Assembly (NCBI GenBank): GCA_021521415.1
Contig: JAIQDT010006503.1
Coordinates: 1 to 64,000, forward strand
Origin: Bidens hawaiensis
Taxonomy: Eukaryota; Streptophyta; Magnoliopsida; Asterales; Asteraceae
DNA: 64,000 nucleotides
Direction: 5' to 3'
Part shown: one piece after another, positions 22,975-35,684 of the stretch
How the letters are laid out: every line of letters begins with the position of its first letter
Position numbering within the stretch: the stretch's first letter is position 1
Notes under the pieces: generated by a model
What the model was told of the DNA's origin: nothing
The model's database searches: none
Seen by the model: only the letters and a program-made list of their open reading frames with translations
Position numbers and translations under genes: made by a program

Positions 22975-23798
22975 TGAACAATTGACAAAGTTAAATGAAA
23001 ATCTATTTGATAATCGGTTTTACTTGTTGAAACACAAAATCAATAATATGGTTAATGATAAACGGGTCAATGACGAAAGAACTCAATCTTAATTGTTGAT
23101 GACCACAAATCAATTAACTGACAAAAGATTAAGTAATCAATTAATTAAAACCGTGTAAGCACGAAAGCAAACTCAAAGAATTGATTAATTACAAATCCAA
23201 AGTTAAAGTTTATAATAAACAAAACCTAACATGCAACTCAACCCTACACCCGGAGATGGTTATGAAGCCTTTAGCCTTGCATCTGGATCTTCATGCTCTT
23301 GATTATGATGTTGGAGATGGTGTTCATGGATCAATCTTGTGATTAGAATGAGTGGTAATGGTGTAAGATAGCCTCCAAGAAGTCCCCCAACTGATAATTA
23401 TTGAATGAATTCGACTCTAGGGTTTTTGGGCCTTAAATATAGAAGAAAAATCAATAAAAAGACTTTTTTTCGTCAGACCAGACCGTAGCCGCCGTAAGCA
23501 ACGGTCTGCTAGGCCAAACACTGTTTCCTTCGTAGAATCTTCGTTTCAACTTCGTTTTCCTCCCCGTTTGCGGTCACGTCTTCGTATTTCAATTCTCTAT
23601 CACCTCATAGATCATCTCTTTCATTTCCACTCCATCATTAATGCTTCATATTAGCTTCTTTAAGCTCTATTAAGCTCCGTTAAGCTCCGCACACCTATAA
23701 ACATAAAACCTATCAAAGTATTTGTGTTCGATACATATAATCAAATAAACTACACAATATAAAACACATAAGGCGTGTACTTTTACCCTCACATCACA
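22975..23798 (-). repeat. Truncated 3' LTR of Athila
   Basis: 824 bp homologous to 34677-35566 of the 5' LTR, with TGTGATGTGAGGG as minus-strand start at 23798. It contains a short remnant of the ACCGTA...TACGGT motifs near 23480-23510. The outer end is lost and joined to the SIRE-B LTR at 22974/22975. Confidence 0.85.
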
Positions 23799-23832
23799 TC
23801 CCCACACTTATCATTTGCTTGCCCTCAAGCAA
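23799..23832 (-). other. Athila polypurine tract with upstream hairpin
   Basis: On the minus strand AAGTGTGGGGA directly precedes the 3' LTR start. Just before it TTGCTTG (minus; plus 23826-23832) and CAAGCAA (plus 23815-23821) form a stem with an AGGG loop. Athila elements commonly show such a hairpin beside the tract. Confidence 0.7.
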
Positions 23833-25421
23833 ACTCTCATGCAACACATACACCTCGATCGACGGTTCATCAATTATCAGTATTAATACTAGTGAGGTAT
23901 AAGGTCATACCCAATTCCCAAGAACTGACACTGTCAAGGTTGATAACCCACCAAATAATTTAATGATACCTTTTAAGACTATGAAACCGCCCAAACGAGT
24001 GTACTTTGTTTCCGGTTAAGGCACACATGTTCATACCCCTCATAATATAATATCTCTCCTCTCGGTTTAATATATGGACCAGCAAAAAATGTGCTAGTAT
24101 CTCTCTGCCCTCAATACCGAGTATGAACACAATGTAATAAGCTTGGTAGCAAATCATATCTCCACCCATTACCCACCGGTTTCATAGAGAAAATAACTAA
24201 AGGTTTTGTTGTGGCTTAGGTTAGGGTGCGGAAGTAGATTTATTTAGTGACTTGTGGTGGATGAAACACAATTTATTGACACCAACAAACAAACGAACAA
24301 ACAAACTCACTAACTATTATTTACAACCAATAACGACTTTAAACACGAACTCTTATTGAGTTTTTCTTTAATTTTTTTTCTTTTTTTCTTTTTTTTCATT
24401 CATTTTTTTAACTGACAAATACTAATATCAATATACACAAACAACTGACCCGAGACATACGTACATTGTGTACTATGCTCGAAAAACAACTTAAATACAA
24501 CTCTTAACATACCAAGTTTCATCCACAGGGTTAAGACAAAAGGCCAAGGCTAACACGGCTTGTAATGTGGGTTTAAACAAATGAAAGGGAAAAGGCACAA
24601 ACTTGGCTCCTAAGGGATAATGTAGGGTGGGGAGTATTATTTTTTTTATATATAGGCCAATATAAAGTAGGTTTTCTACAGTTCTATTTCTCCATACAGG
24701 TGGTGGTATTAAGATCTCGAAATGCATGAGACAACCAAGTTCTAGATATCATGGACATACTGGTTACTCTCTATAATGGCACTCAAATGACATGTGTGTG
24801 TACTATATATTATATGTGTATTATATATAAGGCAAATCTTACACACGTACCAGAGAAATTAGGCTACCGATATGAAGCATGTGTACATGTCCCCATGACT
24901 CGCTATCCCCATCTAAACGGTTCATTTTAATTGTCTAATTTTTGAAAACCATTTGCATGGGAAGACTTTCGAGAAGCTTAAAAACTGACCATGACCAAAG
25001 ACCTCTACTTGGCATTAATACTAGCAATTAACAAATTACAATTTCGTCTTTTGCGCACAATCAAGCTACTTTTAAGTCTAAAAATTTTTAATTTCTTCAT
25101 ATTCCATCCCCACAGTTGAGATTTACATTGCCTTCAATGTAACTCGGATTTTCAAAAATAGATGCAAACACGGGATATTCATACCAATGGCAATTCAAAT
25201 GACAACCAATTACCCATCTCCATATTTAAATAAAGTTGCATACCATTAAACGAAACACATAAAGTTTTTAAACATAAACATAGACATAGACACTAACACC
25301 AACCACACGACCCAAAAGTTTATCACGCCACCCGACCACCCATAACACAATTATTAAACAGTCAACAAAATATAAAAGATAGAGAGAGACACGTGGACCT
25401 GATGAGCAGATCAGCGAGTGC
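23833..25421 (-). other. Athila 3' untranslated region
   Basis: 1.6 kb after the third-ORF stop with no supported ORF. A long T-rich run on the plus strand (24359-24412) is purine-rich on the minus strand and could act as an extra polypurine tract. An AT dinucleotide stretch occurs near 24800-24830. Confidence 0.5.
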
Positions 25422-27125
25422 TCAAAAATATGGCGGTTGCGGGTCACCAAAGATAGACCTCATAGTGTCCATGACACCAGAGAAGTTAAATGCATCTGAC
25501 GAGCTTCCCGCACCAGCATTCTGAGCTGCATCTGCACGAGGATCCACCCACCTCGAATGATGAATCTGAGGTGGTGGATAGTGTGTACTCCCATCAAACA
25601 GCCCCAAAGACGAGTAGTCAATCATCGGTGGATTATCCACCACCGGCTCACCCTGATGCCACGCTGTATGTGCCCGACTCTGGCAATCATCCTCATATCG
25701 ATCATTGATTTCTTGCTGCCAGTTATACGCGTGGGTTTGATTCCATGATTCCATTCGATCATATAATCTCCGGGTCTCTCTTCGCTGCATCTCTGCATTC
25801 CGATTCGGTTGGTCAAATATGTACTAAAACTCACTGCCCCAACTACCATAGACCGGTGGCCTCGAAGCTTGTAACTAGTCAACCATTCCTGCATCATCTT
25901 GCACCATCTCGTGTGGAAGTTGAGTCGGGACATGTTGTGGCTGCCCCGATGAACTCCCCCCTTGATCACTTCTGACTGCCGGTCGTGGAGTTGGATGACC
26001 CCGACTAGCCAGAAAAGACATATACGGTTCCTCAATCACATTCTCACCATGCCCATTCTTCAATGCCTTCAGCTGCACTTGTGTATCAAAGTGTTGGAGA
26101 TAAACATATCCTCCTTCCTCATGGTACATCAAACTTTCTTTCTGCACCTGATCGTTATCAAAAGGACGCAGAAACTTCTCAACCGTTGGTGTATCCGCTC
26201 GAATCGCTCCCTTTGCCTTCAATAAAGTTGTAATCAACCGACAGTGTGGGATAATTAACTTTAACTTCGTTTCTCTTGCCCTCCAGATATTCATCATAAC
26301 CAAATACCAGTACGAAATCTTTGGTGTACCCGTCATCAATGCATGCAACACCGGAATTTCCCATTTTCTGACTTGAGTTTTGTCGCCCCGCTTCGGCATT
26401 ACATTAAATACCATCACACTCAATAGAAACCTTGCTTGCAACTTCGGATTGTTTCTAAGCATCGTATGGGCAAATCCCGGTTTAAAAAGATCCAATTTCA
26501 TTCCCTCAGACAAAGGATGTTTATCCGGGTTTACATAAAACTCGTCTTCCGAAGGATACACATACTCTCCTGATGGCTTAGAATCAAATGGTGCTATCCT
26601 CTGCGAAGTATCCACCGAAATGACTACCTCCTTATTATTAGCCTTCCCAATCAACCTCATTGTCTTGTACGGATACTCCCCCAATCAACTGTCAACGATG
26701 CGACCCACTCTTGAATAGCATCCATGTAAATTTCCCTATCTTCGTTATCATAACACTTCAATGCGGCCTCCCAACCTAAGTTTTCAAACATGGTTATAAT
26801 ACCAAACGACCTCAAAAGATTACTCGAAACCTGTCTCTCACACATAAACCCATTTATTTTTTTTTTCAATTTCTCTATTGCATCAATAAACAACTCTGCT
26901 TGCCAATACAGATCCATTCCTGATAACGGTCCCTCGCCCCAAATTGGCTTAAGGGGGGGGCGCCATTCCTTCGTCTTCATATGGTACCTGTATGGGGTCA
27001 TTCTCGCCCTCATAATCCCTCAAAATTAATCTTCTCTTGGGTAAAGGCGGTGGGTCGACCGACGATGAGGCAGCCTTCCCTTTGTTCCTTGGCGGCTTTT
27101 CTCTAGTATCACTGGTCCTTCCCAT
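25422..27125 (-). pseudogene. Athila third ORF (plant transposon protein type, env-position)
   Basis: ATG at 27125, one nt after a 3' splice site. N-terminus is basic and Pro/Ser-rich (RNKGKAASSSVDPPPLPKRR). Then SNLLRSFGIITMFENLGWEAAL and IYMDAIQEWVASL, and in the next frame (26684-25875) TMRLIGKANNKEVVISVDT, IAPFDSKPSGEYVYPSEDEFY, ARFLLSVMVFNVMPKRGDK and VLHALMTGTPKISYWYLVMMNIW. The C-terminal segment is rich in Asp, Gln and Trp and ends at 25422. Frameshifts occur near 26985, 26690 and 25830. From memory this matches the 'putative plant transposon protein' family found in the env position of Athila elements. No clear transmembrane segment is visible. Function unknown. Confidence 0.75.
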
Positions 27126-27126
27126 C

Positions 27127-27531
27127 CTACACAATCACAACCAAGAAAACAATGCAAGTCAAATAACATGATAAACCTTCCAAATATCCCCACACTTGTT
27201 GTTGCTTATGGGTGTATGAATCGTTTATTCAGTGTTTATAAAACCACTTCAAACTCTAACTTGTAAAATTTGATCCATGTCATTAACTCAACATATTCCA
27301 TTAATTATATAAACATCAATCACTTTATATCAATCATCATGCAAAATTTAAACAAGTCATCATAATAACCTATAACACCCATAAACTAACCCTTTAACAA
27401 TTCTAATCTTAAAAGTGTGGAGACATTATCACCATAACAATCCCCAACCTCAATCAATATGCATAAAGTAAAACTTGAAATTCCTCACAAACCTTAGGCG
27501 TCATAAAATTAGAATTAAATGAAATACATAC
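27127..27531 (-). other. Candidate 5'UTR intron of the Athila third ORF
   Basis: Minus strand donor CTAAAAAG|GTATGTATTTC at 27531, a near-perfect plant 5' splice site, and acceptor TTGTGATTGTGTAG ending at 27127, followed by one G and the ATG. The 405-bp interval is AT-rich. The upstream exon contains GAAGAACCCTAAAAATCAAG, a leader-like sequence, preceded by a CT-rich tract (minus strand of 27786-27840). Confidence 0.65.
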
Positions 27532-27785
27532 CTTTTTAGTGATGAAAGTTAATGTCCTAAGCTTCAATTACAATAAAAAATACTTAAACTTGAAAATCCC
27601 CAAACTTGATTTTTAGGGTTCTTCACACCCTCACGAATCCGGCAAAAATTGAGCAACAATTAATGAAAACCGACACCACAAGTGAGTTCCTCTCGAAAAA
27701 TAATGAGTTTAGAGTCCGGAATCAAGAGATGTGGGTAAGAATTGACGGAGTTAAGGTTGTGGGTTTTGTGGTGTTCTTGGGTGGA

Positions 27786-28036
27786 AGAGAGGAAGAAGAT
27801 GAAGAAGAAGAAAAAAATAAGAAGAATAAGGAGAGAAAGGGTAAGTAAATCTTGTGGTGGAGGTTAAAGAGAATAATAATAATAATATTAATTTTTTTTT
27901 ATTTTTTTTTTTTGGAAAGCTGAAAAATCCCAACCGTAAGCTACGGTCGGGTGACCGTAAGCTACGGTCTACTTGAGCAAATTTTCACCGTAAAGCAGTT
28001 TAAGCGAACCGTAGCCTACGGTCCGACCGTACGGTC
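27786..28036 (-). promoter_or_regulatory. Athila palindrome cluster and pyrimidine patch before the third ORF
   Basis: ACCGTAAGCTACGGT, an inverted repeat with a 3-nt loop, occurs at 27933-27947 and again at 27954-27968. Variants are ACCGTAGCCTACGGT near 28008-28022 and ACCGTACGGT near 28026-28035. Downstream on the minus strand is an AT-rich run and then a long CT-rich tract (27840-27786), as in many plant core promoters. Related motifs lie in the Athila 5' LTR (35200-35280). Confidence 0.5.
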
Positions 28037-28178
28037 AACGATCAACGGAATATTTTTTTTAATAAAAAGATTAACAAAATAAAAAAAATAAAATATAAAA
28101 ATAAAAACAAAAACGCTGGGGTTTCCTCCCGAGAAGCGCTGAATTTAAAGTCTATAGCCCGACGTTACCTGGCCCTTA

Positions 28179-29414
28179 TCACTCGGCTGAATATAATGGT
28201 GCAGTAGCTATAAAGCTCACCACCGACTCATGTATGCTCTTATTCAAGTCCGCATCTTCCAAATATGGTTTCAACCGATGCCCATTCACTACCTGCCTTA
28301 GGTGATCGTCAAAATCTTCAATTTCAACCTCGCCAAACTGACCGACACGCTTCACCTGATATGGTCCCATCCATTTACTCTTTAACTTACCCGGGAACAG
28401 TTTTGCTCTCGAATTGTATAACCACACCCGTTGTCCTTCTTCAAAAGTTTTCCTCTTAATCTTTGCATCATGCACTTGTTTCATTGGGTCTTTATATGCT
28501 GACGCACACTCATACGCTTCATCCCGCAACTCCTCTAGCTCACATATATTCAACTTTCTTTCTTTACCTGCACACTCATAATCTAGATTAACATTTTTCA
28601 CGGCCCATAAAGCACGATGGGCAAGTTCCACAGGTAAATGACACCCTTTCCCGTAAACCAACTGATAGGGGGTGGTACCAATAGGTGTTTTAAAAGCAGT
28701 ACGGTAAGCCCATAAAGCATCGTTTAGTTTTGTTGACCAATATTTTCTATCGGGTCTTACCGTTTTTTGTAAAATTTCTTTAATTTGTCTATTAGATACC
28801 TCCACCTGACCACTTGTTTGAGGATGGTATGGTGTGGCTATTCGGTGGTTTACGCCATACCGTTTGAGTAATTTACCAAAATTAAAGTTTTTAAAATGGG
28901 AACCCCCGTCAATAATAATAATGCGAGGGACGCCAAATCTCGAAAAAATATTTGATTGGACAAATTTACAAACAACGGCATGGTCATTTGTTTTGGTAGC
29001 GATTTCTTCAACCCATTTTGAAACATAATCAACCGCCACCAAAATATAGTAATTCCCGAAGGAGTTAGGGAACGGGCCCATAAAATCAATTCCCCAAACA
29101 TCAAAGATGTCCACAACGAGGATTGGTTGCATGGGAATCTCGTTCCTCCTGGAAATGCTACCTAACTGTTGACATCTCACACAGTTCTTAGCATATTCTG
29201 CTGCATCTTTAAATAAACTAGGCCAATAAAAACCACAAGCTAAAATTTTATGACCCGTTTTCTGCCCGCTGAAATGTCCACCGCATGCGAGTGAGTGTGC
29301 GTGTGACAACACACTTCGAATCTCCTCATCTGGAATGCATCTCCGATAGACTTGATCAGCCCCAATCTTGACCAAATCAGGGTCTTCCCACACGTATTGT
29401 TGCACCTTAGACAT
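28179..29414 (-). pseudogene. Athila integrase
   Basis: 411-residue reading frame on the minus strand, intact in itself. The zinc finger is [19 protein letters not shown] with CVRCQQLG. The core has Asp in [10 protein letters not shown], Asp in [11 protein letters not shown] and Glu in [16 protein letters not shown], so D,D,E is kept. The C-terminal part has [26 protein letters not shown]. It is separated from RNase H by a frameshift near 29410. It would insert the element's cDNA in the nucleus. Confidence 0.9.
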
Positions 29415-31503
29415 GAATTGATGTTTCTTTTTCTTGGGCAGAATTCTGGGATGGTACCTGCAAAAAGAAAATTAATGATGTCAGCATACCATAGTAATGT
29501 AGAAACAGCAAACAATTGTCCGTCCGGGAATGATTCATTTATCGCCCTGGTATTGTCTTCCTCTTGACCCGTCAGTCTCGACAGATGATCAGCAACCACA
29601 TTCTCGCTTCCTTTCTTATCACGGATCTCCACGTCAAACTCTTGGATCAAAAAAATCCATCTAATTAAGCGCGGCTTTGCCTTCTTCTTTTCCATCAGGT
29701 ACTTGACTTCGCTGTGATATGAAAACGCAATAACCTTGCTCCCACAAATATAAGATCTAAACTTATCCAAAGCATATAATACTGCGAGCAACTCCTTTTT
29801 TGTAGTTGTGTAGTTTATTTGAGCATCAGAAAGGGTTTTGCTTGCATAGTATATGGCAACGGGCTTCTTATCCACCCGTTGACCCAAAACAGCCCCAACC
29901 GCATAATCACTTGCATCACACATAATTTCAAATGGAAGTGACCAATCAGGTGATAGCAAAATTGGGGCTTCAACCAGTTTGTTTTTAAGAACATTAAATG
30001 CATTTAAACAATCTTCATCAAAAACAAATGGCACATCTTTTAAAAGCAAATTACACAACGGTTTTGTGATGACACTAAAATTTTTAATGAACCGTCGGTA
30101 AAATCCGGCATGTCCCAAAAATGACCGGATTCCTTTAACATTTGTAGGAGGTGGAAAATTAGATATGACATTAACTTTTGCCCGGTCAACCTCGATCCCC
30201 CTACTCGATATGACATGTCCTAAAACCGTTCCCTCTTGAACCATGAAATGGTTCTTTTCCCAACTTAAGACCAAATTCGTTTCCACGCATCTTTTTAAAA
30301 CCTTTGTTAATTCGTTTGAACATGAATCAAAAGATGAGCCGAAAATAGAAAATTCGTCCATAAAAATTTTAAGTGATTCCCGACCATATCTGAGAAGATA
30401 CTCATCATGCACCTTTGAAAGGTGGCCGGGGCATTACACAAACCAAAAGGCATTCGCCTAAATACGAAAGTACAGTATGGACACGTGAAAGTGGTCTTAT
30501 GTTGGTCATCGTGGTGAATAGCAATTTGATTGTACCCCGAGTAGCCATCTAAAAAGCAATAAAATTTCTGACCTGATAATTTTTCGATGATTTAGTCAAT
30601 GAATGGTATAAGGAAATGGTCATTGGATGTCGCGGTGTTTAATTTCCGGTAGTCAACACAAATTCGCCACCAGGTCACCAGTCTGGTAGCAAGTTCTTCA
30701 CCTTTTTCATTACGGGTTATCTGAATGGCCGCCTTCTTTGGAACTGTTTGCGTTGGACTTACCCAAGTACTATCCGAGATAGGGAAAATAATTCCCACAT
30801 CCAACCACTTCAGGACTTCTCTTTTCACAATTTCCAGCATGTTCGGATTTAACCGTCTTTGTGCATCATGTCCGGGTTTCACCTCGGGATCCGTGATAAT
30901 CTTATGAATCACGATACACGGACTAATTCCCTTCAAGTCCGCAATCGTCCACCCAATTGTTGCTTTATACTCTTTCAATACTTCCATCAAAGCTTGTTCT
31001 TGTGTTTCTTCTAAGTTTGAGGCTATGATGGCGGGTAAAGTATCGTTGTCTCCCAAAAACACATATTTGAGGTGTTTTGGGAGTTCCTTCAACTCAACTG
31101 CCGGTGGACTCTCAAGTGATGGTCTCAATTTAGAGTCGATAGTGTCCGATAATTTCTCTACCTGTTGAGACCATGGTGGTTTTCCGATGCTTGCAGCATA
31201 GATTTCCACCTCTTTTTCTTCCTTCTCCAACTGATGTGAATGCTCAACTACAGTCCTGCAACAAATAACAGACTCTTCTGTGGCATCTTCCTCATTCTCA
31301 TGAGGATTCAACCCGTCAATGATGTCAGCCGCGAAACATTCATCACTCACCAGAGGGTTAGACACGTTTGAAAAAACATTCAACCTAAGATTTTTATTCC
31401 CAAAAGCCATGTCAACTACTCTGGTTCTACAGTTTATTAAAGCATTAGCTGTTGCCAAAAAGGGCATACCGAGAATCACGTTCGGTTGCCGTTTCTGTAA
31501 CAT
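29415..31503 (-). pseudogene. Athila reverse transcriptase and RNase H
   Basis: Minus strand. It starts after protease with QPNVILGMPFLATANALI and EYKATIGWTIADLKGI, then CVDYRKLNTATSNDHFLIPF. A TAA replaces Gln near 30592. FLDGYSGYNQIAI and [15 protein letters not shown] follow in the same frame, then a frameshift near 30410. The catalytic box reads [10 protein letters not shown], with Glu in place of the second Asp. RNase H has [18 protein letters not shown] and [18 protein letters not shown]; the usual YSDH near residue 240 of that block is FSYHSE. Two catalytic positions are therefore altered, apart from the breaks. Confidence 0.88.
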
Positions 31504-31506
31504 AAT

Positions 31507-34209
31507 CTAGAACCAGGAAGTCGACCGGGTAATAAAAATCCTCGATCATAACAATCACATCAGTAACAATTCCCCTAGGAAGCTTAAGTGTCAGATCAGC
31601 TAACACCATGGTGGTATCGGCTTTTCGAAGTGGACCAAAATCATATTGGTCATATAAGCTTCCCGGGAGAATACTCACCCCTACTCCAAGATCTAACAAT
31701 GCCCTTGTCATTTTAAAATCGCCCACTTGAATGGGTATTATTGGCGTTCCTGGATCTTGCAACTTGGGTGGGAGGATTCCCGTCAAAACCGAACTCACAT
31801 TAGATGTTAAGTCAACCTGTTTCGGCATCTTGTGAGTTTGTTTTTGAGTACACAAGTCCTCCAAATACTTTGCATATGCGGGGACTTGTTTAATAGCATC
31901 AATGATGGGTAAATTAATTTTTACTTCTTTAAAAACTTCCCACATTTCCTTCTGTTGTGGGCCCTTCTTCTTTGGTGATGATGTTGCGGGATTCACCAAT
32001 GCTTGAGGAAACGGGACAGTTTTACCCGTGGGTCCCGTCTCTTTGGTGGTTGGTGTTTCTTTTTCTTTTACCGATTTGTTTAAATTTTTATTAATTAACG
32101 TTTTCGGTTTATTTATTTGGATAATCTCCACCTCATCATCAATGTTCCCATTTTTCCCCAAATATTCCACCATTCCTTCAACAACGGAGGATGTTGGATT
32201 TACCCCGTTATCATAAACCTTACCATTTCTAAGGGTACTTACCTGGTTAATGTGGGTATTCTTCCCACTTGAAAAACTGTCATTCTGATGGCTAGGATTC
32301 TTCAAGGTGTCACTCGGTAACTTAGTTGGAGTGCGCTTTAGGCTCGCCAATTCTTCCGCCAGTTGAATCACTTGTTTATCTCTTGCAGCATTTCCCTTCT
32401 CTTGGAGTTCCATCCTCTGATTCATTTGCTTCAATAACTCCATCACATCCTTAATCGACTCCTCTTTGTTACCAGATGAATTCCCTTGCCCCTGCTGAGA
32501 ACTCTTTTGATACCCTTTATTGTAACCCCCCAAATCTCTTTGATTGTACCCACTCTGACCGCTTCCCGAACTATTGCCATACTATTTCTGGTTCGACTGA
32601 TAACCTGTCTTCTGAAAACTACCTTGAAAGTTCGGGTTCTGTTGCGTGTTCGGATTTCCATGACTGAAGTTTGGATGATTCCTGAGGCCCGGATGATAAG
32701 TATTTGAGTTTATATTATTGTATTTCCTTTCACCCTGTACATAGTTGACCTCTTCTTCTCCAGTTTCTTCATCTTGCACAACCCCACAACTCGAAATTTC
32801 GTGTCCTAATTCCCCACAACCTTCACATACCGGATATGTTTTTCCTAAATTTCAGGCTCCTTGTACACCTGCAACCAACAACCTATCCATCTTCTTTTCC
32901 AATCTATCCATTCTATCTTCTGACCCATGACCTTCAACTGCTTTGACCACTGATCTTTTTGACATCCTATTCGACTGTGCTTGTCTCTTCGAATTACTCG
33001 CGTGTCTCTCCAAATGTCCCCAATCCTCGTTTTCGTCATTTGCAATGAAAGATCCATTCGTGGTGGCTTGGAGGTCACGAACATCATCATTTGAGAGACT
33101 ATCATTGAATGCCTTTATCAATTCCCATAAGGCAATCCCATGATGTGGACAAGTCCTCATCAATCGTTTAAACCTTTGGAATGATTCATAGAAGGTTTCA
33201 CCGGTGATTTGCTTAAAGTTTCGAATGTTGTTGCGGGCTTCTGTGGTTCTCTGGGGGGTATAATACTCATCTAAAAACTGTTGTGCCAAATCTTCCCAAG
33301 TGAAAATAATAGCTAATGGCAACGATAAAAACCACTGCTTTACCGCGTCTTTCAAACTGAACTAAAAAAATACCATCTTCACCTCTTCCGCAGTAAAACC
33401 TTGACTCGAGATGAGTGCGCATATCGAGTTGAAATCACTCAAGTGTAAGTATGGTTCTTCTGTAGCCTTTCCATGAAATGTCGGTAATCCCGTTAAACTG
33501 TACTGCCTTACCGAAAAAGGTCTTCCCCGTCTGACTAGAATGATGATTGGTAGAGGATTCGTAGCCACTTGTGGAATGAAATGGCTTTGAACACCTCTGA
33601 CTGGTGGTGGAACAAATGCCCTTGGAACTCCATCATCAAAATAATAGTACGGTTGTTCATAGTTTTGTTGCCGTCTTGGTGCTCGATCTCTCTGATTTTC
33701 GGGATGATTCTGTCTAATTTCTTGGTCATCACGGGGATATTGTTGCTGATATCGACCCCGCTGTTCATCTCAACGCTCCTCCTCATCCTCATAATCGTAA
33801 CCAAAATCATCCCCTATGTGCCAATTTTCCACCGTGCACGAGCACGATCAATCTCGGGTCTTTCCTCTCTCAAATCATTTTGTCTTTAACGGTTCACTGG
33901 AGCTGATCTAATTGACAAGTTGTCATCCATGTTTCTGGGATTACGGTTAACATCTCTTTGGTTGAATAGATTACAGTTTCTGTCACGGTTAACATTCTGG
34001 TTTTGTGGGATTGGTTGTTCTTGGTCATGTGGTTGGTAAGCATTTGGATCTCTTCTGCTTCGGTTACTCGTGGTCTCTTCTTTTGGTGGTATGAATTCGG
34101 GTATTTGGTTTAGTGTGGGTTTCTGAGCTGCTCGGTTTCGTCTTGCTGTTTTCTCGATTTCGAGATCAAACTAGAGCGGCTCTTTCTCACGGGAATATCT
34201 TGTCTGCAT
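31507..34209 (-). pseudogene. Athila gag and protease
   Basis: Minus strand. I place the start at ATG 34209 because the following residues (TRYSREKEPL, then FDLEIEKTARRNR) match the N-terminal signature of Athila gag. An in-frame TAG at about 34173 follows. The capsid part has YSLTGLPTFHGKATEEPY, KQWFLSLP and ETFYESFQRFKRLM. The zinc knuckle CEGCGELGHEISSC near 32830 is intact. After a Gln/Asn-rich region, the protease reads ALLDLGVGVSILPGSLYDQYDFGPL-like sequence near 31700, with DLG as active site. Stops and frameshifts occur near 33890, 33810, 33360, 32850 and 32580. Confidence 0.85.
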
Positions 34210-34337
34210 CAACATGTGAAGTTACTTGCACAGACACAAACACTAACACCCCGCGTAAAATCAACGAAGAAAAATTAAAAACAAAAACTAAACCTAAAAA
34301 CTAAAAACTAAGCTAAACTATCACTTTGCGCGTTGAT

Positions 34338-34355
34338 TCCCCGGCAACGGCGCCA
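34338..34355 (-). other. Athila primer binding site (Asp-tRNA)
   Basis: Plus sequence TCCCCGGCAACGGCGCCA is the reverse complement of TGGCGCCGTTGCCGGGGA, the aspartate-tRNA-type site of Athila elements. It lies 3 nt inside the 5' LTR. Confidence 0.9.
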
Positions 34356-34358
34356 TTT

Positions 34359-35566
34359 TGATCGATGTCGAAAGGTCAATCAAAAACATTTGTAAAATAC
34401 CTTTACTAGATAGGGCAAGTAAGGTGTTGAATCCACAGGGAATCAGTCGAAAGTGAAAGTTAAACTCAAATTTGATTATAAAAAACTTAAAGTGGACAGA
34501 CGATGTCAAGCGATTTAAATGTGTAGTTTGTAAACAATGATATGAAAATAACCAAACTCCAGGGTACGGGTTTTGAAACAAGTTAAGGAATTGATAAACT
34601 TCTTTGGACGGTTTCTTATAGAATATGTAAACCAAAAGACTTAACGATTGACCGTGTTGATCGTCAGAACTGAATCTGAACAATTGACAAAGTTAAATGA
34701 AAATCTATTTGATAATCGGTTTTACTTGTTGAAACACAAAATCAATAATATGGTTAATGATAAACGGGTCAATGGCGAAAGAAATCAATCCTAATTGTTG
34801 ATGACCACAAATCAATTAACTGACAAAAGATTAAGTAATCAATTAATTAAAACCATGTAAGCACGAAAGCAAACTCAAAGAATTGATTAATTGAATGATT
34901 AATCAATTACAAATCCAAAGTTAAAGTTTACAATAAACAAAACCTAACATGCAACTCAACCCTACACCCGGAGATGGTTATAAAGCCTTTAGCCTTGCAT
35001 CTGGATCTTCATGTTCTTGATTATGATGTTGGAGATGGTGTTCATGGATCAATCTTGTGATTAGGATGAGTGTTAATGGTGTAAGATAGCCTCCAAGAAG
35101 TCCCCCAACTGATAATTATTGAATGAATTCGACTCTAGGGTTTTTGGGCCTTAAATATGGAAGAAAAATCAATAAAAACACTTTTTTCGTCAGACCAGAC
35201 CATAAGCTACGGTCTGGCTACCGTAAGCTACAGTCAGACCGTAAGCTATGGTCTGGAGAGACTGCTTCACGGTCTGCTAGGCCAAACATTGTTTCCTTCA
35301 TAGAATCTTCGTTTCTACTCCGTTTTCCTCTCCGTTTAAGGCCACGTCTTCGTATTTCAATTCTCTATCACCTCATAGATCATCATATTCATTTCCACTC
35401 CATCATGAATGCTTCAAATTAGCTTCTTTAAGCTCCATTAAGCTCCGTTAAGCTCCGCACACCTGTAAACATAAAACCTATCAAAGTATTTGTGTTCGAT
35501 ACATATAAACAAGTAAACCACACAATATAAAACACTTAAGGCGTGTACTTTTACCCTCACATCACA
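34359..35566 (-). repeat. 5' LTR of Athila
   Basis: 1208 bp; minus-strand start TGTGATGTGAGGG, end CGACATCGATCA. Contains several ACCGTAAGCTA[CT]GGT-like copies at 35207-35275, more than the 3' LTR has. Confidence 0.88.
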
Positions 35567-35684
35567 CACTTCGTTCACTAAATCACTCAATCACCTATCA
35601 CATATCAAGAACTAGATCCGTTAATGTACAATAGTATGAATTGAATCGTATTTGTTGATATCAGGATCTCTCAAATTCTTCCAA

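Larger units (their letters stand above)
22975..35566 (-). mobile_element. Athila-type Ty3/gypsy element with truncated 3' LTR
   Basis: Minus strand order: 5' LTR (35566-34359), aspartate-tRNA primer site, gag and protease, RT and RNase H, integrase, a motif cluster, leader exon and intron, a third ORF, 3' UTR, purine tract, 3' LTR (23798-22975). The 3' LTR lacks the terminal 318 bp that exist in the 5' LTR (34359-34676). The primer site TGGCGCCGTTGCCGGGG and the third ORF are typical of Athila. The right flank at 35567-35571 is cactt. No duplication can be matched because the left end is missing. Confidence 0.88.

Noticed and set aside
27606..27848. 80-residue plus-strand ORF with a Glu/Lys-rich end
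   Set aside because: Antisense of the Athila leader exon and its CT-rich tract; no motif.
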